Shown here in pieces: positions 1-10,948 of a stretch of DNA of 64,000 nucleotides (its first letter is position 1; every line of letters begins with the position of its first letter). The position numbers and the translations under genes were made by a program. The DNA is taken from assembly GCA_015039365.1 (NCBI GenBank), contig WION01000006.1, forward strand, positions 620,001 to 684,000, in the 5' to 3' direction. The stretch is from Amanita rubescens (Eukaryota; Basidiomycota; Agaricomycetes; Agaricales; Amanitaceae). Under the pieces are notes generated by a model, which did no database searches, was not told where the DNA came from, and saw only the letters and a program-made list of their open reading frames with translations.

Positions 1-1339
1 ATTGCCTGAACGTTTTCGGTTGTCAAGACGTTCATCAATATCTGGAGTTTGTCTCGCTTAACCTGCCCAACATCATCATGTCGAATAAAAAATCGGGGGC
101 AATACGGAACAAAGGGTTCCTGCTAGTGGTTAGCTAAAAGCGCGTCTGGAGAGTGAGAGCCTGACAGGATTCGTCCTGGATATCATCAAAATGTATACCA
201 GAACGACTCGTTCCACTTCACGCGATTGATTCATCAGCCTGAGCAATGGTTGTACAACTTTCGACAGGTAGGACGGTGGTCCCGCATAATAAAGAATTCG
301 TGTCGCAGCAATGACTACCTATAGGAAATTAGAACAGCTTTTCAAAGAGCTAAATGCTCACAGCAGAATTCCTGCTTTGTAGAAGCGGCTCCGCACTCGT
401 TAGTAGTAGTTCGACGTCAGGATCCATATCAACCAATCCGCCATTCAGGATCGGTCGCGGCAGCATAGTGCGAGCATATCTCAAAAGGAGATTCATCAAG
501 TCCACTTGTCCCCATTCATCCACATCAAGGAGGATCCGACAGAGTCTTCTATAGTGTTGATGCAGAAGATCTAGGCGTGTAGGGCAAACTGCTTCGAAAG
601 CAACGGCAACACTCCCGATAGATAGAGGCGAACGATCGCGTAGCAATGATATGATGATAGAGATCAAGGCTGGTAGATGGTTAGCATCTAGGCTGGAATT
701 TATGCCGTTCAAATCGGGAAATATCCTACGTTCAAGGTCCTGACGCACCTATAACATTTTGGTATGGCAAAGGCTGCTGACTTCCTGACGTATGGACTGA
801 CGTCTGCAGCACACTTCTTGATTGCAAGAACGACGATGTTACCGATCATCGGGACCTTGATCCCACTCAAAACACGTAGCGCCATTGCGCGAATAAACGG
901 ATTGCTGTCATTCAAATCTCTTTGAAACGCATTTATTGACAGGAGGGCAAGATCTGGTTCTTGTTCTGCATATTTTAGGAGGTAGATGTACACCAGCTTC
1001 CGGATTTCAAGATTCTGAGAAGCAACGTTCTTGACAACTTGCGCAAAGTGTTCTGAGACGTTACGTCCTTTGGATATGAGCTGCATACAACGTGATCGTT
1101 ACATATCTCCTTAATTAAAGCCCACATACTGCAACAAGACGTTTCAAAGCATCCAACTTCTCTCTGTCACTGCTCGACTCCAGCTGTCGACGAATATTCT
1201 TGTCGTCAGGGGCATCCAAGTACAATGCACCGCCCCGTGCTATTGCAAAATCCCTAGTATGTTCTGAGAAAGACTCTTGTATGCGCATTCCAAGCCTTGA
1301 GGCATTTTCGGTGATAGCGTTCAGGTATTGACTTGACAT
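1..1339 (-). CDS. APL6: AP-3 complex subunit beta, 5' part (runs off left edge)
   Basis: Large beta subunit of the AP-3 adaptor, which sorts cargo from Golgi/endosome to the vacuole. Only the N-terminal adaptin trunk is present; the gene continues beyond base 1. The first exon starts at the ATG at 1339 and reads into LDALKRLVA. An intron with donor GTATGTGGGC and an acceptor near 1086 then joins to [20 protein letters not shown], a hallmark of beta-adaptins. HEAT-like helices follow, including [34 protein letters not shown] and [19 protein letters not shown]. Near 1-130 another exon reads [20 protein letters not shown] and [16 protein letters not shown], which resembles AP-3 beta more than AP-1/2 beta. 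The family is clear; AP-3 over other beta-adaptins is a strong but not absolute call because the C-terminal ear is missing. Confidence 0.85.
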
Positions 1340-1415
1340 TCACCAATGTCGACCAAGTGACAAATAACTCTCAACAACTCATGAAAAAGTTCACACGATA
1401 TAGTCTATTTTGATT

Positions 1416-3401
1416 CTACACGAAACGTAGCATTACCGCTTCCGTCTCTTGAATATATACACCTTGAGAGATTGGAAGCACATACGCCTCCTCTGTGCCG
1501 TTTACACGTCCATCTTGTGTTTCGTAACTTTGCCCGCCCCAAGTAAGTCCGGAGGTGTCATCAGCACGCCTGATCTGCGTCAGTGGAAATTGGTTTAGCA
1601 GGTAATAGAAACTTACCCGATTGCAAGTCTTTTCACATACATCTCACTGTACGGAATGCCCAAAATATTAATCGTGATATGAACCGATAGCCTTATCCCC
1701 CCAAAGTACGCTTCGGAATTAATGAACAAGGCCCGTGCTAGGGTCTCGTTCTCGTAAAATGCATATCCAGTTACGTTCGGGTCATCGGTCTGGATTTCGA
1801 CCATTTGAACGTTTCCGCTGGACCCAATAGCTTCTGCAATGATGATGGCAGCATAATATTCTGGCTGAACGTGGGGAGGTAGCGGTTGTGATAGAGGGGA
1901 GCCGTCCAATATGGAACGTGTCAGGGTTACTGGTTGAATCTGGAGTCGAGTTCTATGATTTAAGCAAGTCTGGAGGTGTCATGGGAAAAGACTTACAGGA
2001 GTATACCGAAATCCTACTCCCATGTGGTAGAATATGCGGGATACGCCGATTGATGCACTAAAGATACTATTGAATTCGTTTCGACGAGCCAACAACACAC
2101 TCACGCATAAAGGCTGTAATCTAGCGACCAAAGAGTGGCCCCTGCCGTATTGCTGACGTTAGGTGCACCCTTGACGATGATGAAAAATCTCGCAAAAGAA
2201 AGAATGAAGAGGGTAACCTACATGACACGAAATACTATTCGTCTCTCCCAATACATAATCAAATCCGTTTGCACGAACACTGGCTATGTCGGGAATGAAG
2301 GCCGAGAGATTTCCTCTAATATTTGATTTTAACATTAGATCCTGCAGACTGGAGGGAGCGCCTTGACAGAAGGAAGCGCTGTAATGATGTTGTGAATAAC
2401 TATTCGATGTTAATCATTAATAAGTTTGGGATAATGTCGTCATCACCGCACGTTGAGATGAGGCCTGCCAAACTGGAATTCAAAATGCTGCTCCCAAGAA
2501 TTGCTTGAGGAGAGAAACCCGTCGTCGAATGAGAACTCCCCGCCAACGCGCCTATCCAGAATTTTATCTGTGAGATATTGGTGATTTGAGCAACGCTTGA
2601 TACGAAAGATGCAAAGACACTCCATCTACATCATATCGTTCTGAGTTTCACGATTAGTCTGCTTGCAATTATAGACTTACTCCGACACATAGTCAGATAC
2701 AGAGTAATTGCTTGGTCGGTCACCGTTGTGGCTGTATAGGTCTGGTTCATTACCGATCTCGATGGCATCCAGGATGATACCAGCATCCGTAAAAGCCTCC
2801 CCGGAGAACACCCCGAAGATTGAATGGGCCTCAAGGGTCGCGGCGGAAATATTATTTCGGCCCAAGTTCACACCCCAAATGACGTGAGTATCTGCCGCGG
2901 ATAATAAGAACGAGAATTATTGCGGAGCGACTGCACTTACTTGCAGGTAGGAAGCGCGCAGTCTGATAGTAACCATTGCCTACGCTGATGTTATTCGCCT
3001 CGGGGTATGGAACCGTCGTAGTATACGGGGGAAATGTTGTTGCTGAGAACTGATGGGACAGGGTCAGCAAGATACACTTTAAGTAAATAACAATTCCATA
3101 CCTGGACATTTGGGTCAAATATGGTACGATCTTCGCTGTTAGCGCCTATCCTGATGTAAGGCGGAGATCCCGTCTTGATTCTCAAATTATCAAGAACGTT
3201 GAAGAAGAAAGTGTTTCTCGCAGCTATTCCAGACCAGTTCGTCCAACGGTCCTGCTCAATAGAGAACGACAATAATGTCGGAGAAAGATAAAGTGCGTTC
3301 GAAGGGGGATCGGATGTGAGGACAATGTAGTCAAGTTGTCCACGAGCAAATGTTGCGAGGTATAATATGAGGGCTAGGGCAAGAAATGCGGCGGGGAGCA
3401 T
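1416..3401 (-). CDS. Secreted glycoside hydrolase family 79 (beta-glucuronidase-like)
   Basis: Retaining glycosidase of the GH79 type, which removes glucuronic acid or 4-O-methyl-glucuronic acid from glycans such as arabinogalactan proteins. The ATG at 3401 is chosen because it opens a signal peptide (MLPAAFLALALILYLATFARG). A more upstream in-frame ATG at 3476 would bury that signal. The catalytic domain shows IRIGANSEDRTIFDP near 3120-3160, the acid/base motif IEIGNEPDLY near 2745 and a second glutamate motif GETNSISCHGAPNVSNTAG near 2135-2250, split by an intron, which fits the GH79 nucleophile. The C-terminal GH79 beta domain covers about 1416-1910 and ends ...AVMLRFV. The gene has several short introns. 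Both catalytic glutamates are present, so it looks functional. The substrate cannot be told from sequence. It probably acts outside the cell in plant or fungal wall turnover. Confidence 0.88.
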
Positions 3402-3520
3402 TGTGGCAGCGGCCGGACTCGGATTTTCTGGAGACCATTTATATCTGCTCGTGGGGTTATCATGCAAAGCAAACAACGAATGACGAAATAATGGAGACTA
3501 GAGAGAAGCGAATACGGTAT

Positions 3521-3536
3521 AAGTACTTAAGTACTT
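3521..3536. repeat. Perfect 16-base palindrome AAGTACTTAAGTACTT
   Basis: The sequence equals its own reverse complement and is built from two AAGTACTT units. It lies about 120 bases upstream of the GH79 start. It could be a dimeric regulator site or simple low-complexity sequence; nothing here decides between them. Confidence 0.5.
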
Positions 3537-3986
3537 AGGTAGCATGATCCGTCGTGGGCGGCTAATTAATGGTTAGTCTAGCAGTTACCTAACTTGGAAA
3601 AGCGCCATGCGCATCCAACCTCCACATATTTGTGTCTCGTTCACCCTGTCTTTACACCACCACGGCCACGACCTTGTCCCGGAATCGAGCTTCCAGCATA
3701 ACGCTTTGACATGCTGATCAAGGTCGGTGCCTATAACCATCAAGTATGTTTCACATTAATCATCATCCCCAAAATCCGTACACACTGGCGAGCGCTTACG
3801 AGGCGCTGCAGGTTTGCGGCTTGTAGGAAACGTGTTTCGGCTGCAGTCCAGTAGGTCGTGCATCATGAGTTTACCGTAGGTATACTACATACTTTCTATT
3901 ATTCCCCACTCGGCATTTGTATTTTCTATGGTTCTTTATTTTCGCTGCTTTCTTTTCCATCTCAGCGTAAGGCATTACGTGCGCTG

Positions 3987-4007
3987 TGTGACGTGTGACG
4001 TGTGACC
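3987..4007 (+). repeat. Three tandem TGTGACG/C units with CRE-like TGACGT cores
   Basis: Units at 3987, 3994 and 4001 read TGTGACG, TGTGACG and TGTGACC. They form two TGACGT hexamers that match the half-site/core bound by ATF/CREB bZIP factors. The array ends five bases before the TMS1 ATG at 4013, so it would sit in the 5' leader or at the start site. A regulatory role is inference. Confidence 0.4.
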
Positions 4008-4012
4008 GCAAC

Positions 4013-5896
4013 ATGGGTCTGTTGATGTCCCTCCCGCTCGCAAGCGGGCTGACCACCATTGCAACTTCATGTCTCGCTGGCCTAGCTTTCTGTTTTACTT
4101 CCAATGCTGGTTTGTGTCTTGCTCTGCGCCCTTTGTATTTCTAACTTCTTCCAGCCTCTATGTTCTTCAAGTCATGTAACTGTAACTCATCCATTGCCAC
4201 TCGTGTTGGCTTTGCTGTACGCTGTTCTACTCTGCTCCACTTCACCCGCTCATTTGATCCCAGATCATATTCTCCCTCAATTCCATGTTAGCATGGGTCA
4301 TGAAGACAGACCTTGTCATACAGCTCATAGAGAAATGGAGCCTTAACTATATCAAGATGGATTGTAAAGAGGGAAAATGCTATGGTGTGCTTGCGGTACG
4401 GCATCCATGTCAACAGTGACAGATTCTGGGTCTGACATCGGCAGTAGATTCATCGTATCTGCTTCGCACTGGCTCTCTTCCATCTTCTACTGAGTGCTCT
4501 ACTCATTGGCCTGAAAGACACCCGTGATAAGCGCGCAGCGATCCAGAATGGGTATGTTTAGCTTCCGATGCTTCGCGACGATGTCTCACAAATGCAGCTG
4601 GTGGGGTCCGAAAGTCCTTTTATGGCTTGTTCTTGTAGTAACGTCCTTCTTCATCCCCAACGGCTTCTTTATATTCTGGGGAAATTATGTTTCCCTTATT
4701 GGTGCCACCGTATTCATCCTTCTCGGTCTCGTCCTGCTGGTCGATTTTGCCCATACATGGTCTGAAACGTGCATAACGAAGTGGGAAGAATCGCCGAACA
4801 ACTCCAACTTATGGCAATGGATTCTCGTAGGATCAACGGCTGCCACGTACATCTTTACCATCACCATGACGGGAATCCTATATGCTTACTTTGCTGGCTC
4901 GAGTTGCGGATTGAACCGCTTCTTTATATCTCTCAATCTCGCATTGTGCATTCTCGCAACAGTAATGTGTGTACATCCCTCGATTCAAGAATACAATCCC
5001 CGCTCTGGCCTAGCACAATCTGGAATGGTTGCCGCCTATTGCACATACCTTATTGTTTCCGCAGTAGGCAATCATGTTGATGAGAAGACAGCGTGTAATC
5101 CTCTCAGAAACAACACAGATACCGTGGAGGGAACGCGCAAAGTAACTGTCATTCTAGGCGGAGTTTTCACGTTCTTGGCGATCGCTTACTCTACAACCCG
5201 CGCCGCCACCCAAAGTCGCGCTCTTGTCGGAGCGAACAAGAGAGGCGTTCAACTCAACGGCGATGATCATTTAGACGATCATTCCGAACTTGACGTAGTC
5301 TCCACTCAGCCGGGAAGGATTGAATCTCCGAGATATCAGGCTGTGCTCTCCGCCGTTCAAGCTGGGTAAATCCTTCTTCTCTTGCTGTGAACCAAGATAT
5401 TGAAAGAGAATTTAGCGCTATACCTGCATCTGCGTTGGACGAGGAATCGTGGGACGACGAAGGAGATGTAGGCGAATCCAGAGACGATGAACGACATGGT
5501 ACACGGTACAACGTAAGTGCTTAATACATACAGCAGGTGGTATGCTTAGCTCTTGAAGTATTCTTGGTTCCACGTCATTTTTGCCATCGGATCCATGTAT
5601 GTAGCAATGCTCCTTACAGACTGGTGCGTTCTGTTTGTTGCAAGCTCCCTCGCGCATAATTAATTTCTGGCTAGGAATGTTGTTTCGCAACGAGTGAGTT
5701 CCGGGCACAATAACGTATATATTGGGCGATCCGAAGTTGCTATGTGGATGCGAGTCGTCTCCAGTTGGGTGTGCATGTTGCTGTACATGTGGAGTTTGCT
5801 TGCCCCCGCATTATTCCCAGATCGGTATGATCATCATTCACTCCCCAAACCATTGCTGATTGACTTCCTGCGATATTCAGTTTTGGAGACATTTGA
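4013..5896 (+). CDS. TMS1: Serinc/TMS1 family membrane protein
   Basis: Polytopic membrane protein of the serine incorporator family, linked to serine-containing lipid synthesis and to lipid scrambling at endomembranes. The start at 4013 gives MGLLMSLPLASGLTT, matching the conserved N-terminus. Short introns (for example 4110-4154) join it to SCNCNSSIATRVGFA, then to a segment ending KMDCKEGKCYGVLA, IHRICFALALFHLLL and RAAIQNG-WWGPKVLLWLVLVV. The Ser/Cys-rich loop, the WWGPKVLLWL signature, FFIPNGFFIFWGNYVSLIGA and about ten hydrophobic segments are all present. The C-terminal exons read MYVAMLLTDWNVV, VAMWMRVVSSW and end DRFGDI, the usual family end, so the protein is complete. An in-frame ATG near 4550 lies inside an intron and is not the start. 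A tRNA gene follows on the opposite strand. Confidence 0.93.
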
Positions 5897-5975
5897 ATCA
5901 TTAATCACTGAGTATTGTGTAAATTGTGTTGTTTAAATAATGAATGATGCATTGTGTTGGAGGGAAAAAATATTC

Positions 5976-6062
5976 TGCATTAAGAGGGAATCGAACCCCC
6001 GGCGGGTCGAAGAAGCACTGTAACAGTGGCAACGACCCAGGTTACCACTACCCCATTAATGC
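5976..6062 (-). tRNA. tRNA-Gly(GCC) with a 16-base intron
   Basis: Read on the minus strand, a full cloverleaf folds. The acceptor stem is GCATTAA/TTAATGC with discriminator A. The D arm carries GGTAGTGGTAA. The anticodon stem is GGTCG/CGACC with loop TTGCCA..T. The T arm is GGGGG-TTCGATT-CCCTC. The anticodon is GCC. The 16 bases at 6011-6026 interrupt the loop exactly between positions 37 and 38, the canonical place for nuclear pre-tRNA introns. Layout and length match yeast tRNA-Gly(GCC) position by position. The 5' end of the tRNA lies 11 bases from the ATG of the divergent RAD51D-like gene. Pol III A and B boxes are internal (the D and T arms). Confidence 0.92.
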
Positions 6063-6073
6063 ATATATTTAGA

Positions 6074-7305
6074 ATGCGTCTCACTAGCATCTCTCAACTA
6101 CCGAAGGATCTTGTTGATGCACTTGGAAAATGTGGTATAAGGACAGATAGTGACCTTCTGTTCTCCAGGACACCTCTTGAAGTGTTCCACAGTTTACCTA
6201 ATGGAACAATATCTCTCAGTGACTTCCTTGAATGCTTTAATGTTGTCACAGAGGTGGTGAGCGTGCCGGGCATGAGAGCCATTGATATTTTCACGCAGGA
6301 TGCTTGGGTCAAAACTGGAGTACCCATCTTTGATGAACTCGTGGGCGAGTCAAGCAGACACGAAGTCATTGAGATCTCCGGTGCTCGTGGTTCCGGAAAA
6401 TCTGCAAGTATTTTCTCCGTTTCCTATGGTCTTAGTCATTCACTTCGGCTTAGTGTCTAGCCTTGAATGTTGTCTTACACTACCTGGTAGAACATCCGAA
6501 TGCATCAGCTATCTGGTTTGATACCACTGGTGATTTTTCCGCCGAGCGTATTACGCCGATTTTAGAATCGCTCGCTGCGCAGGTAAAGCTCTCAACTTCG
6601 CGCGCTTTTTACTTGCGAGTCGCTTACTAGTACTTTCATTTAGGATACTGCATCCGTGCTTGATCAGCTTCAAGTTTGCCCTTGTTTCGATATTGACGGC
6701 GTACTCAGTGTGCTGGACTCGGAAACAGACCCTAATGAGCTGCACCGGTTCAGTCCCCCATTCCCAATTCACTTCCAACCATTTACTCTAGATTTAGGTT
6801 GAGATGTCGTTTCATCGTGATAGACACCGTCACGCAATTGCTCGGATCAAATCTCAGCGCAGTGTCCGCACAGGGACATGCGATGATGGTGCATTTCATG
6901 AGGCACCTACGGGAGAAGGCTCGACACGAGCAGCTTACAATTCTTGTTCGTTCCTGATATTAACCTTTTCTCCATCTGATTTCATGGTCACACAGGTGGT
7001 AAACAATGCGATTAAGGCAAGGCCAGGGTTAAACAATTCAGTCGCATCTGGAGATCGGCAGCCAGCCCTTGGGCCATCCTTTGCGTTCCTGACTGATTCG
7101 ACACTATGGCTTTCTAGATGCGATTTGAGCGGTGGAGACGATGACGAATGCACATTCAAAGCGGAGGTTCTTCGGTCAAGGAAGACGGTTAATTTCATTC
7201 TTTGCTTACGCTACGAATCTGACGGTCTACCAGCCGTCTAGGGCCTGGGGTAAATTCAGACTACGCAATGGCACTGTATACGAGGAGGCCCGACAAAGTT
7301 TATGA
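6074..7305 (+). CDS. RAD51 paralogue, RAD51D-like
   Basis: RecA/RAD51-type ATPase expected to help load or stabilise RAD51 during homologous recombination in the nucleus. The N-terminal region (LPKDLVDALGKCGIRTDSDL) matches the small helical domain of RAD51D. The Walker A motif is GARGSGKS near 6383-6404, followed by an intron, and the Walker B-like segment is FIVIDTVTQLLG near 6815-6850. The later stretch NNAIKARPGLNN...QPALGPSFAFLTDSTLW aligns with the RAD51D segment around PALGRSWSFVPSTRILL. A final intron joins LRSRKT to PSRAWGKFRLRNG and the stop at 7305; reading through that intron gives a spurious end near 7241. The ATG at 6074 is preferred because the in-frame upstream ATG at 6026 lies inside the tRNA. 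XRCC2-like is the main alternative within the family. Confidence 0.82.
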
Positions 7306-7442
7306 TCCTAAATGAGAATGGACTATGCCCTTATTCAAATATGAAACGTGCGTCAGAAACCTTATCAAAGTTCGGGAGAACTCTGGTCTTCATATCTAAA
7401 CCTACGATACACCTGATAAGTTCAATTGCCACTTCTAAAGAA

Positions 7443-8449
7443 CTAAAGTACGAGCGCCTTCTCCTTTGCTATCAGTGTTTCCAGCAAATCTAAATGACTA
7501 TTTCCGGCGAAACTGTTGAGATTGGCTGGCTTCAAGGGTCCTCTGACGGTAGGTCCACCATAACCCCAATGCTTATTCACGATAGCTTTAATACCTCCGA
7601 TTCCGCCAATCTTGGAAATGGCCCAATCAGCATGCCCAAATTCCGCCTGGAGCTGCATGGCTTCTTGTATATTACCTTCTTTCCACAGAGCATACAAACG
7701 CGCATGATGCTTGGGAAGAATGTTAACAAGCGCCGCAATCGCTCCGCAGCTCCCAGAAACGAGCCCCTGTACCAAAACGTCTGAGCGTCCCGCAAAGACG
7801 GCGAAGGTATCCGCATTAAACTGAGAGGTGAGGCGATGGAGTTTTCCAATATTGCCGCAGGATAATTTTGTGCCAACTATATTTGGATGTGCTGCAAGCG
7901 CGGATATAATTTCGGAGTCGAGGTCCAAACCTGCCGTAACCGTCGGGAAATTGTAAATCATCGTCGGAATGGGGGACGCATCTGCGACTTCGCGGTGGAA
8001 GCGGAGGATGTTTTCGGTTGACATGTAGTGAGGCCAAGTGGATGGCGTCAACACGAGCGCGTGGGATGCACCTGCCGCATGTGCATCTATGCAAAGCCTT
8101 TTCGTCTCGCGGGTTGATTGCGCCCCTGTTCCGGCGATGACGAGAATGGAATTGTACCCATGCTCGTTTAAGGTCCGACGGGTCAAGCGGATAGCTTCTT
8201 TGCGTTCGTCATGAGAGAGATGTTGGGCTTCGCCGTTTGAACCTTGCACAAGGATACCAGCAACTCCACCCTAGATATTCCGATTCTTTTGTTAGATGGA
8301 GGCCTCTCGTAAACTAGCTGACGCATCGAGCATCATACCTCAGCTAATCTCAAGACATGTGCCCTAATTGCTGGAATGTCAAACTCCTCGTCTTCTGTGA
8401 AGAAGAGGACAGCAGGAACGTAGATTCCAGGTGGAGGAACATTGGACAT
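7443..8449 (-). CDS. DapA/HOGA-family aldolase (class I lyase)
   Basis: TIM-barrel Schiff-base lyase of the dihydrodipicolinate synthase superfamily. The start at 8449 gives MSNVPPPGIYVPAVLFFT, and one intron near 8272-8340 leads into a long exon. Key motifs are GGVAGILVQGSNGEA (phosphate/carboxylate-binding loop), the tyrosine in MIYNFP and the Schiff-base lysine in NIVGTKLSCGN, then GSCGAIAALVNILP. The length of about 320 residues is normal. Fungi make lysine through alpha-aminoadipate, so this is unlikely to be a lysine enzyme. Fungal members of the family cleave 2-keto-3-deoxy sugar acids (for example L-threo-3-deoxy-hexulosonate in pectin breakdown) or 4-hydroxy-2-oxoglutarate. The exact substrate is not visible. 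It converges with the RAD51D-like gene, with 137 bases between the stops. Confidence 0.88.
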
Positions 8450-8701
8450 TATGACAAGATGGAAAAAAAGATAATCAATCGGTCATCATATGTACAGTTG
8501 CAATGCTCGGGCCACTCGGTGTAAGAGCCCATGGAACGCATAACTGATGGATTGCCTGACGTTATGGTATATATGATATAGAAAACAAACAACACGTATT
8601 CATTACAAGGCAGATTAAGGGGTGTTCATATATCATGGATCAAGCCTACGCTTGACGCGACGTTCTGTGAGAGTACCCTATGCCAAAAATTAACCGGAGA
8701 A

Positions 8702-10734
8702 CTAATTAATCAAGTTCACGTTCTTACCTTGTACGAAACCGTCTTGGTTTTCGTTGGACAATTCTTCAAGAGTTCGTCCCTTAGTCTCAGGAAGCAACAA
8801 GGTCGAGAAGATGCCAGTAAGCATGAAGAAGGCGAAGATCTCCAAGCTAAAGGGAAGGAATAAGGATGGATGACGCGGTTCTATAGGATATGTCTTACAT
8901 GTGCTTGAGGAATTTGTTGGTCCCACCAATATTTATCAGTTGGGCAAATCCCACTTGAGATATAATGGCACCGAGCTTTCCAGACGCGGCGGCAATGCCA
9001 TGGCCTGTCGAACGGTAACGCGTGGGGAACACTTCTCCTGGTATGACAAATGTAGTGGTATTCGGACCAAAGTTCTGGAAGAAGTCCGCGAGGCAGTACA
9101 GGAACACAAAGCCTTTTGTGGCGGCCGGAGTGGCTGTAAGCTTTTCGAAGCCAAAGCCTGTATTCGTATTTAATCGCGGTACCTTTATAGAAGGCGTTGA
9201 GACATACCCATGATAAGGAAGAGAATAGTGAGGACAATAAAGCCCATAAGCTGAATGGGTTTACGGCCCCAGCTGTCGATAAACAGGAATGAAACCCAGT
9301 AACCCGGGATCAAACCAGCAGCGGACAAAATAAGGTTACCGACAGAGATGTTGTACAAAGATTGGTAGATGCCTAGCGTTCCTTTTGCAGTTCCTCCACC
9401 AAAGCCGATGGCTTTCAAGATGATAGACGAGTTCAATCCAAGACCGTAAAAAGCAATGTCGAGAGCGAACCAAGAGTACGCGGCACCGAACAAAACCTTG
9501 AAGTTTGCCCACTGGCCAAAATGCTGAGTAAAGTCTTTCCAAGTAGCCTTCGGTGCAACGACACGGCGGATATTGTCTGAATCATACTCGGCTTCGTTGT
9601 GTCTGAGATTGCTTTCAATATCAGCGGAGGCCTGATCAAGGTTACGGTCGATATCCATGGTGTAGCGAGGGGTCTCTGGAATTGTAAGACGGAAGTATAA
9701 AGCAACAGCGGCGGGGACACATCCAAGACCGATGAGAAGACGCCACATGTAGTCGACGGAGACAAGGTGAGTCGGCGTCTCATGCAGCAACTGATTTTTG
9801 TACGCAGCCACTACGACAAGGGCGACGAGTGCAGCGGCTGATGATTCGTTATTTTTGGTGCAAGGCAGCCCCAACGCAAATGAGACATACCAAAATTACC
9901 CCATCCTTGAGACGCGAATACAGCAGTCATCAAACGACCACGAATATGGGTTGAAGCGAACTCCGAGGATATGACGGCGCTAAGAGGGTAATCCCCACCA
10001 ATACCTACGCCCATCTGCAACAAGATCTAAGCATCCCATCGCATATTGAAAGGTCGTATCTTACAATGCCACGCCATACAACGAGAGTGCCAATGATAGA
10101 AACAGCGAAGGCGCTGCCTGAAAGAGCTTGTCCAAAGGTAGCGACGATTATAATCATGAGCTCAACACCGTCTAGATAGCAATCATCAGTAGGGAATTAG
10201 AAAACACCATGTCTAGTACTTACACATCCGCTTGCGTCCAACGCGGTCCGCAAGCCATCCGAAAAGGAGTTGACCGATGAGCGTGCCTACGGGAGTGGCT
10301 ACTTTGACGCCTAGACTTTGAGCGCTGTTCAGAGCACCGTCTAGGATACGGATTAGGAAAGGGTTCCAAAGAACTAGAGCGAGAGAGAGCGCTTACTTTT
10401 ACCATAAACATAGCCGAGCATCGACGAAGCGATGTTAATGGCGAAGATATCGTAGCTGATGGACTGTCAGAGAGGATCAGAAAGGGAAAACTTGGGACAT
10501 ACGCATCCGTGAAGAAGCCGACACCCGCAACCATGCAGACTTTGAAGTGGAACCATCTGGAGGATAAGATGAGCAATGAGTGGCAGCAGAAGCGAAGCTA
10601 AGCTAAACATACGAGAACTTGGCATTATCTATTTCAGCCAATGCAAGTTTACGACGCTCATCGAGACTATAGGCAACAGTGTGGACGTTTTTGTCATCAG
10701 AGTCATCACTTGTGTGCTTCTCCAGAGTGGCCAT
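8702..10734 (-). CDS. PHO84: High-affinity phosphate:H+ symporter, PHO84 type (MFS)
   Basis: Plasma-membrane transporter with twelve expected helices that takes up inorganic phosphate with protons. The start at 10734 gives [18 protein letters not shown], then [20 protein letters not shown]. The subfamily signature [17 protein letters not shown] is near 9970-10015 and is followed by [17 protein letters not shown] central cytosolic loop has [24 protein letters not shown]. The second half shows [38 protein letters not shown] and [26 protein letters not shown]. The C-terminus [16 protein letters not shown] is a classic MFS/PHO84 end, closing at 8702. Several short introns interrupt it. It is divergent from the LYR-motif gene. 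Expression would be expected to follow phosphate starvation (PHO pathway), but I did not identify a clear PHO4 site. Confidence 0.9.
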
Positions 10735-10948
10735 GGATGAGTATCAACCGGGAGCGGGGAGGAAAGGCTGAAAGAAGAGAAACGGATACAGTGGCTTTTA
10801 ACAGCACGGAAGAGCTGAATACATTGACAGGTAGGCACACGGAACGACAGCGCACGTTCGCGACGAAAGCCAATCAAAGCGCAATTGCAAAATTGAGCAT
10901 GCGGTGCACAGGAACAGCACTCCTATAGTAAAATATTCTCACGCTCTC
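10735..10948. promoter_or_regulatory. Divergent promoter region, PHO84 / ETF regulator
   Basis: This 214-base spacer lies between two outward-facing start codons and should hold both promoters. I see no gene and no motif I can name with confidence. Confidence 0.5.

Larger units (their letters stand above)
3402..4012. promoter_or_regulatory. Divergent intergenic region between GH79 and TMS1
   Basis: This 611-base spacer separates two divergent start codons and must hold both promoters. I see no supported gene in it. It contains a perfect 16-base palindrome at 3521-3536 and a 7-base direct repeat with two TGACGT cores at 3987-4007, both listed separately. Confidence 0.6.

Noticed and set aside
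4104..4346. Hydrophobic plus-strand frame that looks like a signal peptide
   Set aside because: It is an out-of-frame read through introns and exons of TMS1; the true exons join in another frame.
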